A stretch of 64,000 nucleotides of DNA from Actinophytocola sp. (lineage in GTDB: Bacteria > Actinomycetota > Actinomycetes > Mycobacteriales > Pseudonocardiaceae), in the NCBI GenBank assembly GCA_009377475.1, contig WHTY01000004.1, positions 1-64,000 of the forward strand, read 5' to 3'. Both the position numbers and the translations under genes were made by a program. Shown piece by piece: positions 17,501 to 24,378 of this stretch (positions are counted from its first letter, which is position 1; each line of letters starts with the position of its first letter). The notes beneath the pieces are model-generated. The model had not been told where the DNA came from, made no database searches, and saw only the letters and a list, made by a program, of their open reading frames with translations.

Positions 17501-17560
17501 GCGGTGCGCGCTGGCTCCGTTCGCGTGCGGACGGCGCGCGCTGGCTCCGTTCGCGCCCGG
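17501..17560 (+). repeat. Two tandem 30-bp repeats after pseC
   Basis: Units 17501-17530 and 17531-17560 agree at 26 of 30 positions and share the core GCGCGCTGGCTCCGTTCGCG. A weaker third trace follows. They lie between the pseC stop and the ATPase remnant. Confidence 0.7.
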
Positions 17561-17767
17561 GCGGCCACTCGCCTGGGCAGTTCGCGGCTCCGTGCCGGCG
17601 AGCATGGCTGTGGGTTGTCTCTTTCGAAATCCGATACAGCCGTATCGGCGGCCGAGTGGATCCGCGAACAGGCTCGAACCGCCACCGCCCACGCCTCGCC
17701 CGACGCCGTCCCGACGCCGGTGTTGCGGCCACTCGGACACGGACCGCCCGGCTACATGGACACGAGG

Positions 17768-18336
17768 CCTACGGCTACTTGGACAGCAAAGTTGCCGGAC
17801 GCCTTGCCAGGGCGCATGGAGACCATCGAGCTGTGGCCGCTCTCGCAGAGCGAGATCGAGGGGCTGACGGACAGCTTCGCGGAACGCATCTTCACGCTCG
17901 CGGACGAACCGCCGCCCGACCTGCCCGCCGTTGACCGGCAGGAACTCGCCGCCCGCATCACCAGGGTCGGGTTCCCGGCAGCCGTGCAGCGGGACGACGA
18001 ACACCGGCGCACCCGACTGCTCGCCAGCTATGTCCGGAACCTGATCGACCGGGACATCCGTCAGCTTGCCGACATCGGCAAGACCGACGAGATGCGCAGG
18101 CCGTAGGTCGAGGTGGACGCGATCCTCGAAACCATCGATGGCCGCATCGCGGCCGTCGAGGTCAAGGCGTCCAGCACGGCACGGTGACCGCGTCCGACTT
18201 CGCCGGGCTCCGTCGCGTCGAGCAGCAAGCGGGCGACGCGTTCACCGCGGGTGTGGTGCTTTACGCGGGGTCGGACTCGGTCAGCTTCGGGCCTCGGCTG
18301 AAGGCGCTCCCGGTCAGTGCCCTCTGGCACCTCTGA
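17768..18336 (+). pseudogene. Remnant of AAA-14/DUF4143 ATPase gene
   Basis: The translation keeps recognisable pieces of the AAA_14/DUF4143 ATPase family: LPDALPGRMETIELWPLSQS (after the sensor region), YVRNLIDRDIRQL, and, past an in-frame TAG at 18104, the C-terminal nuclease-like VEVDAILE...IAAVEVKAS. A frameshift near 18180 is needed to continue to FAGLRRVEQQAG and the LPVSALW terminus. The Walker A N-terminus is missing. So it is broken by an N-terminal deletion, a stop and a frameshift. It separates the convergent pseB-pseC and pseI-pseH units and marks past insertion and decay. Confidence 0.75.
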
Positions 18337-18340
18337 CGCG

Positions 18341-19408
18341 CTACAGCAAATCCCAGGTCAGCGGCGTCCCCTTCACCGCGTCGGCGCGGAACGTGCGGCC
18401 GAGCACGACACCGAGCTCACCGGGCGGCAGACCACCCGCTGGGCGAATGGAGCGGACGTTCGTCGACGTCACCGAGTCGCCCACCCGGACGTCCGCCACG
18501 ACGTAGAGCGAACGGCGCATTCGCAGGCCCTCGCGCTCGCCCGGCGTCGGCCCGAGCACCGGCTCGCCCAGCGCCTGCCACCCCCGGCGCGTCTCGGTGA
18601 CCAGCGCGGCGAGCTCGTCAGGCACCAGCGAGAAGTCCGCGTCGACGCCGCCGTCGCCGCGCGCGAGCGTCACGTGCTTCTCGATCACGCACGCGCCGAG
18701 CGCGACAGCGGCCACCGGCGCGCCGATCCCCGGCGTGTGATCCGACAGCCCCACCAGCGCGTCCGTGACGCCCGCGAGCAGCGGCAGCCCGCGCAGGTTG
18801 CTCTCCGCAGGGTCAGCCGGGTAGTCGGCGGTGCAACCGAGCACGACCAGTTGGTCGTTGCCCGCGCGTCGCGCGGTCCGCACGGCGGCCTCGATCTCGG
18901 CGACGCTGGCCATGCCGGTCGAGATGAGCAACGGCTTGCCGGTGCGGGCGCAGCACTCGACCAGCGGCAGGTCGACGATCTCCGCCGATGCAATCTTGTA
19001 CGCGGGCGCGTCCAACGACTCCAGCAGCTCGACGGCAGTGGCATCGAACGGGCTGGAAAACACCGCCAACCCCTTCGCCCGCGCCCGTTCGAACAATGGC
19101 GCGTGCCAGTCCCACGGCGTGTGCGCCCGCCGGTACAGCTCGTACAACGTCGTCCCGCCCCACAGCGGATGGTCCTCGCTGACGCGAAACGCCGGGGTGT
19201 CCGCGTCGGTGGTGATGGTGTCCGCCGTGTAGGTCTGCAACTTCAGCGCGTGCGCGCCAGCCTCGGCCACCGCGTCCACGATCGCCACCGCACGGTCGAA
19301 GTCGCCGTTGTAGTTGCCGGACATCTCCGCCACGACGAACGGCGGATGTGACGGCCCGACGTCGTGCGCCCCGATCCGCAGCGACCCACGCATAAGGGAC
19401 CCGCTCAT
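18341..19408 (-). CDS. pseI: Pseudaminic acid synthase PseI
   Basis: A 355-residue NeuB-family enzyme condensing 2,4-diacetamido-2,4,6-trideoxy-L-altrose with PEP to give pseudaminic acid. The TIM barrel starts with FVVAEMSGNYNGDFDRAV and has LKLQTYTADT, the PseI-typical LYELYRRAHTPWDWH, FSSPFD, and the phosphate/metal motifs GLSDHTPG and EKHVTLARG. The last 60 residues form the SAF (antifreeze-like) domain. The start at 19408 overlaps the pseH stop (ATGA). The tryptophan/His signature and the company of PseB/G make pseudaminic acid more likely than legionaminic or sialic acid. Confidence 0.92.
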   Translation of the reverse strand: MSGSLMRGSLRIGAHDVGPSHPPFVVAEMSGNYNGDFDRAVAIVDAVAEAGAHALKLQTYTADTITTDADTPAFRVSEDHPLWGGTTLYELYRRAHTPWDWHAPLFERARAKGLAVFSSPFDATAVELLESLDAPAYKIASAEIVDLPLVECCARTGKPLLISTGMASVAEIEAAVRTARRAGNDQLVVLGCTADYPADPAESNLRGLPLLAGVTDALVGLSDHTPGIGAPVAAVALGACVIEKHVTLARGDGGVDADFSLVPDELAALVTETRRGWQALGEPVLGPTPGEREGLRMRRSLYVVADVRVGDSVTSTNVRSIRPAGGLPPGELGVVLGRTFRADAVKGTPLTWDLL

Positions 19409-19884
19409 ACCCGCGCCCCGGACAGGGAGCAGGCCACTGCGACGAACGGCGGCTCCGCCGGGACGTCGTCCCGGACGACGTAGCCCGCCTGCCGCAGCAT
19501 CGCCAGCGAGGCCACGTTGTCCTCGTGCACCATTCCGACGACGGTGTGCGCGTCCCAGCGCTCGCGCAGGACGTCCTGAGTGCGGACCAGCACCTCCGCA
19601 CCGAGGCCCCGGCCGCGCGCCTCCGGTGCGACCGCCGCGTTCGACTCCCACGTGCCAGGCCCGACCTTGTCGTACCGCGCGGTCGCGACCGGCACGCCGT
19701 CCGCCTCCAGCACGAACAACACCCGGTCTTCGGCGGCGAGCACGTCCGCCAGCCAGGCCGCGTGCGCCGCAGGCCGCACGACGTCGTGGTTGCGGGAGAA
19801 CCGGCGGGTCACCGGGTCGTTGCGCCATCGCAGCAGCACGTCGGCGTCGTCCTCGGTCGCGGCGCGCACCGTCAGCTCGGGCAT
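19405..19884 (-). CDS. pseH: GNAT acetyltransferase, probable PseH
   Basis: A 159-residue GNAT protein. Residues 1-30 (VRAATEDDADVLLRWRNDP) are typical of RimJ/PseH-like acetyltransferases, the acetyl-CoA loop is EARGRGLGAEVL, and HEDNVASLAMLRQAGY completes the fold. Position gives the assignment: it overlaps pseI by 4 nt and is the only acetyltransferase in the group, so it should N-acetylate the 4-amino group of the PseC product. A different acyl donor cannot be excluded. Confidence 0.8.
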   Translation of the reverse strand: MPELTVRAATEDDADVLLRWRNDPVTRRFSRNHDVVRPAAHAAWLADVLAAEDRVLFVLEADGVPVATARYDKVGPGTWESNAAVAPEARGRGLGAEVLVRTQDVLRERWDAHTVVGMVHEDNVASLAMLRQAGYVVRDDVPAEPPFVAVACSLSGARV

Positions 19885-19888
19885 GGCC

Positions 19889-20392
19889 TCACTCCCCCGC
19901 CGCCGACGCGCTCACATGGCTTCCCGGAGACGTCAGCGCATCCTCCAGCTTGCGCAGCCGTTCCTCGTAGAACGCGATGCCGGACAGCCGCACCCTGATC
20001 TGGGCGTGCTGGCGCTGCACCTCCTCGATCAGCCCCCGCGCCTCGGCCACGTCCCCGTACTCGGCCGATGGCGCGACCGCGAGCCGTCCCCGCAGCGTCT
20101 CGATCCGGTCCTCCTGCGCGGCGACCTGCGGGATGATCCGCTCCACCGCGGAGTTCGTCTGACGCAGCTCGCGGCGCAGTTCCTCGACCGACGTCGCCAG
20201 CCGCGCGATGCTGCGCCGCTGCTGGTTGAGCCGCGCGCGATGCCGGTCAAGCCGCTGCGCGAGCGGACGCATCTGGACGTCGAGCCGCCGCTGCCACTCC
20301 CGCGTGGCGGGCCGCAGCTTCCGATCGACCCTGACGTTGACAAAGCGCGCCAACCGGTCGGCGACACGTGGTCTCAGGGACAGGCGGGCCAT
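19889..20392 (-). CDS. Coiled-coil protein of unknown function in the pseudaminic acid operon
   Basis: A 167-residue basic, soluble protein with no signal or membrane segment. Residues about 45-90 and 115-155 have heptad patterns (RRSIARLATSVEELRRELRQ; GIAFYEERLRKLEDALTS), so it is mostly coiled coil. I recognise no family. It ends 4 nt before pseH and begins 20 nt after the GT29-like gene, so it is co-transcribed with both. It may organise the glycosyltransferase or pathway enzymes; similar helical proteins accompany actinobacterial glycosyltransferases, but this is inference. Confidence 0.6.
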   Translation of the reverse strand: MARLSLRPRVADRLARFVNVRVDRKLRPATREWQRRLDVQMRPLAQRLDRHRARLNQQRRSIARLATSVEELRRELRQTNSAVERIIPQVAAQEDRIETLRGRLAVAPSAEYGDVAEARGLIEEVQRQHAQIRVRLSGIAFYEERLRKLEDALTSPGSHVSASAAGE

Positions 20393-20412
20393 CAGCTTCC
20401 TCCGTTACGTGC

Positions 20413-21120
20413 TCACCGCAGCAGATAGGTGTTTCCGGTTTCCGTGCTTTCCGTCCAGGACGAAAGCAGCCTGCCCTCTCGCCCGATGTGGTGTTCTTTG
20501 CCGACCGGGCAGGAGTCGCCGGACGCGTGCCGCCACGACGTCTGCTCGGGGTCGTCGAGGAATGAGAAGCCGGACAGGTACAGGTCGGCGTCGGGGAACG
20601 TCGTCCGCGCGATCCAGGCGGCCATCGTGCCGGTGGTGGCCCACGCTGCGTCGGTGTCGAGCCCGAGGGCGGCGGACAGCGGCAGCGTGACCTCGCGGTT
20701 GGACACCGGCACCGCGCCAAGGTCGTGCGGCCACCAGTGCGGCAGCCGCGTCGGCTCCTTGTGCATCCTGCGCGGCTCGACAAGCAGGTACAGCCGGTCG
20801 CGGTAGTCGTGGAACAGCCACGGCGTCGCGCGCACGATCCGGTTGAAGACGACGACGTGCGTCCTGCTCCCCACGGTCGGCGGGCCCTCTGGCTCGTCGC
20901 ACACGAACCCGTTCACCCGGAACACGACGTCACACGCGTCGATCGCCTTCGCACGTCGCTCGTCCGGCGGCAACGGCTGGTTGCCAACGACAGCGACCGC
21001 GCGGGGCTGCGGATCGTCGGCGTAGGCATGGATCAGCCGCGCCAACAAACCGGACGGCGACCCAACAACACTCAAGCTAGACAAAACCCAGATTCCACCA
21101 ACCAAAACTGTTACCAGCAC
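20413..21120 (-). CDS. GT29 sialyltransferase-like protein, candidate pseudaminyltransferase
   Basis: A 235-residue protein resembling glycosyltransferase family 29. A sialylmotif-L-like block is VAVVGNQPLP (43-52) leading to AIDACDVVFRVNGF (59-72). A motif-S-like block is TTGTMAAWIA (162-171) to LYLSGFSF (180-187). A late His pair is in GKEHHIGREG (about 207-216), where the family has its catalytic His. GT29 enzymes use CMP-activated nonulosonic acids, so with CMP-Pse made next door it probably transfers pseudaminic acid. With the GTG at 21120 the N-terminus is hydrophobic (LVTVLVGGIWVLSSLSVV), like a membrane anchor, but this part has A/T-rich codons and no ribosome site, so the start is uncertain. 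Confidence 0.68.
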   Translation of the reverse strand: MLVTVLVGGIWVLSSLSVVGSPSGLLARLIHAYADDPQPRAVAVVGNQPLPPDERRAKAIDACDVVFRVNGFVCDEPEGPPTVGSRTHVVVFNRIVRATPWLFHDYRDRLYLLVEPRRMHKEPTRLPHWWPHDLGAVPVSNREVTLPLSAALGLDTDAAWATTGTMAAWIARTTFPDADLYLSGFSFLDDPEQTSWRHASGDSCPVGKEHHIGREGRLLSSWTESTETGNTYLLR

Positions 21121-21191
21121 ATCGTAGGCGTCCGAATCGGCTAGCGCACCTCCGCGCGCTGCCTGCTATGAAGCGCCCGGTAGCGGGCCGG

Positions 21192-21197
21192 TACCCT
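21192..21197 (+). promoter_or_regulatory. -10 box (TACCCT) before wzm
   Basis: TACCCT ends 8 nt before the GTG at 21206, so the transcript probably begins at that GTG. This supports the GTG start over the ATG at 21239. No clear -35. Confidence 0.55.
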
Positions 21198-21205
21198 CAT
21201 GGCTC

Positions 21206-22147
21206 GTGCAGCAAACAAGCACGACGGAGCCGCCCGTCATGACCGAACCGCCCGCGGTCGACACGAACAGGTCGCGCACGTTCAAGCGCGCGTTCGCCGA
21301 CATCGGCGCAGGCCTGCGTAGCCGTCAGCTCTGGAGTCACCTCGGCTGGCAGGACATCAGACAGCGCTACCGCCGGTCGACCCTCGGGCCGCTGTGGATC
21401 ACGCTCAGCATGGGCATCACCGCGACCGGCCTCGGCATGCTGTACTCGCAGCTATTCAATGCCCCGCTCAGCGCGTACATCCCGTACATCGCGACCGGGT
21501 TCCTCATCTGGAACTTCATCATGTCGTCGCTGAAGGAAGGCTCCAACACCTTCATCAGGAATGCGGGGCTCGTCAAGCACCTGCCCTCCCCGTTGACGGT
21601 ATACGCGCTGCGCACGACGTGGCGGTTGTCGATCGTCTTCATCCACAACCTCGCGGTGTACGTCATCGTCATCGCGGTGTTCTTCACCCACCTGAACGAG
21701 CCGTACGACCTGGTCGACGGCGCCCCCATGAGCATGAAGAATCCCGGCATCGACTGGTCGATCCTGATCGCGATCCCCGGTCTGGCGTTGTTGCTGGTCA
21801 ACGGCGTGTGGGTGGCGCTGCTGTTCGGAATCATCTCCACCCGATTCCGTGACGTTCCGCAGTTCATCGACTCGATCAGCAGCCTGCTGTTCTTCATGAC
21901 GCCGATCGTCTGGTCGATCGAGTCGCTGTGGGTGAGGCAAGGCGGCGACATGGAAGGGTCGTCACGGACGCTGATCTACGAACTCAACCCGATGTACCAC
22001 TTCCTTGAGATCGTGCGGGCGCCGATGACCGGCGCCGAGCAATCGTGGCATCACTGGTGGATCACGCTCACCGTCACCGTCATCGGGTGGTGCCTCACCC
22101 TGGTGGTGTTGCGCAACTACCGTGCCCGCGTCTCGTATTGGGTGTGA
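21206..22147 (+). CDS. wzm: ABC-2 permease Wzm of the galactan exporter
   Basis: A 313-residue membrane protein, the Rv3783 counterpart. A cytoplasmic N-terminus is followed by about six helices (LGPLWITLSMGITATGLGML; IPYIATGFLIWNFIM; FIHNLAVYVIVIAVFF; ILIAIPGLALLLVNGVWVAL and others). In mycobacteria and corynebacteria the Wzm-Wzt pair exports the lipid-linked galactan precursor across the membrane. The order wzm-wzt-glfT1 is that of the arabinogalactan locus. The GTG at 21206 is favoured by a leaderless promoter; an in-frame ATG 33 nt later is an alternative. Confidence 0.9.
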   Translation: MQQTSTTEPPVMTEPPAVDTNRSRTFKRAFADIGAGLRSRQLWSHLGWQDIRQRYRRSTLGPLWITLSMGITATGLGMLYSQLFNAPLSAYIPYIATGFLIWNFIMSSLKEGSNTFIRNAGLVKHLPSPLTVYALRTTWRLSIVFIHNLAVYVIVIAVFFTHLNEPYDLVDGAPMSMKNPGIDWSILIAIPGLALLLVNGVWVALLFGIISTRFRDVPQFIDSISSLLFFMTPIVWSIESLWVRQGGDMEGSSRTLIYELNPMYHFLEIVRAPMTGAEQSWHHWWITLTVTVIGWCLTLVVLRNYRARVSYWV

Positions 22148-22150
22148 CTC

Positions 22151-23242
22151 ATGGTCAGTATTGAGGTAAACAACGCCTACGTCGATTTCCCGATCTTCGA
22201 CGCGAAGACCCGCTCGCTGAAGAAGCGGGTGCTCGGCAAAGTCGGCGGCCACATCGGCATGGACAACAAGGTGCCCGTCATCGAGGCGCTGCACAACATC
22301 AACATGTCGCTGACAGAGGGCGACCGCGTCGGCCTCGTCGGCCACAACGGCGCGGGCAAGTCCACGCTGCTGCGGCTGCTGGCAGGCATCTACGAACCCA
22401 CTCGCGGCACGGCGAAGATCAGGGGCAGGGTCGCGCCGGTGTTCGACCTCGGCGTCGGCATGGACAACGAGACGTCCGGCTACGAGAACATCCTCATTCG
22501 CGGGCTGTACCTGGGCATGACCCGCAAGGAGATGGAGAAGCGGGTCGACGAGATCGCGGAGTTCACCGAACTCGGCGACTACCTCCAGATGCCGCTGCGC
22601 ACCTACTCCGCCGGTATGCGGGTGCGGCTCGCGCTCGGCGTCGTGACGTCGATCGACCCGGAAATCCTGCTGCTCGACGAGGGCATCGGCGCCGTGGACG
22701 CCGCGTTCCTCAACAAGGCGCGCTCCCGGCTCGTTGACCTCGTCAACCGCTCCGGCCTGCTCGTCTTCGCCTCCCACCAGAACGGCATGCTGAAGGAGCT
22801 GTGCACGTCGGCCATCTGGATGGACGGCGGGCAGATGAAGCAGCAGGGCTCGCTGCGCGAGGTGCTGACGGCGTACAAGGGCAGTGACCCGTTCCAGAAG
22901 CGGGCGCCCCGGCGCGGCGGCGGCAAGGGTCGCGGTGCCGGCGGTGGCAAGGGCGGCCCCGGTGGCGGCAAAGGCCCCGGTGGCGGCGGCAAGGGCCCCG
23001 GTGGCGGCGGTCCCGGCGGTGGCGGTCCTCGTGGCAAGGGTCCCGGCGCTGGCGGCGGTGGCAAGGGCGCTGCCGCCACTGCGAACGGCGGCACGCCCGC
23101 TGGCGGGAACTCCGACGGCCCCGCTCAGCCTGCGGCCGACAGCAAGCCAGCGGCCGCCGACAGCAACCCGGCTAACACCGGCACCTCCGCGGCCACCAGC
23201 AACCCGGCTGGCACCGGCAACCCGGCAGGCGGTGGGCAGTGA
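22151..23242 (+). CDS. wzt: ABC transporter ATPase Wzt with Gly/Lys-rich tail
   Basis: A 363-residue ATPase, the Rv3781 counterpart. Walker A is GHNGAGKST, the signature YSAGMRVRLAL, and Walker B ILLLDEGIGAVD. It energises galactan export with Wzm. The catalytic part ends near residue 250. A low-complexity tail of more than 100 residues follows, first repeats of Gly with Lys (GGGKGPGGG type), then an Ala/Asn/Pro/Ser-rich part (SNPAGTGNPAGGG). The mycobacterial protein is about 273 residues, so the tail is an addition. It could bind the glycan carrier or the membrane. It overlaps glfT1 by 4 nt. Confidence 0.9.
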   Translation: MVSIEVNNAYVDFPIFDAKTRSLKKRVLGKVGGHIGMDNKVPVIEALHNINMSLTEGDRVGLVGHNGAGKSTLLRLLAGIYEPTRGTAKIRGRVAPVFDLGVGMDNETSGYENILIRGLYLGMTRKEMEKRVDEIAEFTELGDYLQMPLRTYSAGMRVRLALGVVTSIDPEILLLDEGIGAVDAAFLNKARSRLVDLVNRSGLLVFASHQNGMLKELCTSAIWMDGGQMKQQGSLREVLTAYKGSDPFQKRAPRRGGGKGRGAGGGKGGPGGGKGPGGGGKGPGGGGPGGGGPRGKGPGAGGGGKGAAATANGGTPAGGNSDGPAQPAADSKPAAADSNPANTGTSAATSNPAGTGNPAGGGQ

Positions 23243-24150
23243 CTGAGCCGAGCGAACACGGACTGCCAGCCGGATCGGTGGTGGCGGTCGTCGTCACCCG
23301 GCATCGGCGTGAGCTGCTCGCCAACTCGCTCAAGGTCATCGCCGCGCAGACCAGGCCGGTCGACCACCTCATCGTCGTCGACAACGGCCCTGACGAGCCC
23401 GCAAAGGACGTCGTCGAAGCGCTCGACGTGCCGCACACCTACCTGCCGTCGCACCACAACCTCGGCGGCGCGGGCGGCTTCGCGCTCGGCATGCTGCAGG
23501 CGCTCGCGATGGGCGCGGACTGGGTCTGGTGCGCCGACGACGACGGCAGGCCCGCCGACGAGCACGTGCTCGACGTCCTGCTCGATGAGGCGACAACGCG
23601 CGACCTCGCCGAGATCTCGCCCATGGTCGTCAACATCGACACCCCGGACCAGCTCGCGTTCCCGTTGCGACGCGGCCTGACGTGGAAGCGGACGTCGGAG
23701 GAGCTGGGCGATGACTTCCTGCCCGGCATCGCGTCGCTGATGAACGGGGCGCTGTTCCGCGCGTCGACGTTGGACGTCGTGGGCGTGCCCGACCTGCGGC
23801 TGTTCTTCCGGGGCGACGAGGTCGAGGTGCATCGGCGGCTGGTTCGGTCAGGACTGCCGTTCGGGACGTCGTTGAAGGTGCGTTACCTGCACCCTGACGG
23901 CTCGGACGAGTTCAAGCCGATGCTGTGGGGCAAGTTCCACGCACAGGACCCACAGAACGACGTCAAGCGCTACTTCACCTACCGCAACCGGGGCTACCTG
24001 CTCTCCCAGCCAGGCATGCGCAAGCTGGGGATGCTCGAGGTCATCCGATTCGGGCTGTACTTCATCGGCCACAAGCACAGCCCGCGCGAGTTCGCGCAGT
24101 GGCTGCGGCTCGTCCGGCAGGGCCAGCGCGAGCGCTTCTTCCGCTACTGA
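23239..24150 (+). CDS. glfT1: Galactofuranosyltransferase GlfT1
   Basis: A 303-residue GT2 enzyme, the Rv3782 counterpart, that places the first galactofuranose residues on the rhamnosyl linker of the arabinogalactan lipid intermediate. The N-terminus SVVAVVVTRHRRELLANSL, the LGGAGGFALGMLQAL glycine motif and the metal-binding WCADDDGRPADEHV are family features. The GTG start overlaps the wzt stop (GTGA), so it is coupled with the exporter. The substrate is UDP-Galf made by Glf. The gene is convergent with glfT2. Confidence 0.92.
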   Translation: MTEPSEHGLPAGSVVAVVVTRHRRELLANSLKVIAAQTRPVDHLIVVDNGPDEPAKDVVEALDVPHTYLPSHHNLGGAGGFALGMLQALAMGADWVWCADDDGRPADEHVLDVLLDEATTRDLAEISPMVVNIDTPDQLAFPLRRGLTWKRTSEELGDDFLPGIASLMNGALFRASTLDVVGVPDLRLFFRGDEVEVHRRLVRSGLPFGTSLKVRYLHPDGSDEFKPMLWGKFHAQDPQNDVKRYFTYRNRGYLLSQPGMRKLGMLEVIRFGLYFIGHKHSPREFAQWLRLVRQGQRERFFRY

Positions 24151-24241
24151 CCCGCACGCCACTGCCGCGACGCCGTCGAGATGCCGTCGGGCTACGGCCG
24201 TCGCGCGCCCGTTTTGCGTCGCTTGCGTAGCCGAGCGAGTG

Positions 24242-24289
24242 GATCTTGAGACGTTTTGGTTGCTCGGACAACCAGAACGCCTCAAGATC
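24242..24289. terminator. Hairpin between convergent glfT1 and glfT2
   Basis: 21-nt arms 24242-24262 and 24269-24289 with 19 of 21 matching (the two exceptions are G-T type) and a 6-nt loop CTCGGA. It lies in the 228-base gap between two convergent genes and could stop transcription from both sides. There is no U tract, and the arms end in GATC/AAGATC like the other long hairpins, so it may be a repeat element instead. Confidence 0.55.
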
Positions 24290-24378
24290 AACAACGGCCA
24301 GGCGCCGGGCGCCGGGGGGCCGGACGACCCCACGGCACCGGAGGGCCGGACGTCACCGCCCGGCCCCTGCCGCTCACC

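Noticed and set aside
16338..19408. Legionaminic or sialic acid pathway instead of pseudaminic
   Set aside because: The inverting PseB motif (SRDELKQ), the PseI signature LYELYRRAHTPWDWH and the presence of PseG/PseH point to pseudaminic acid; no NeuC- or LegB-type gene is seen.
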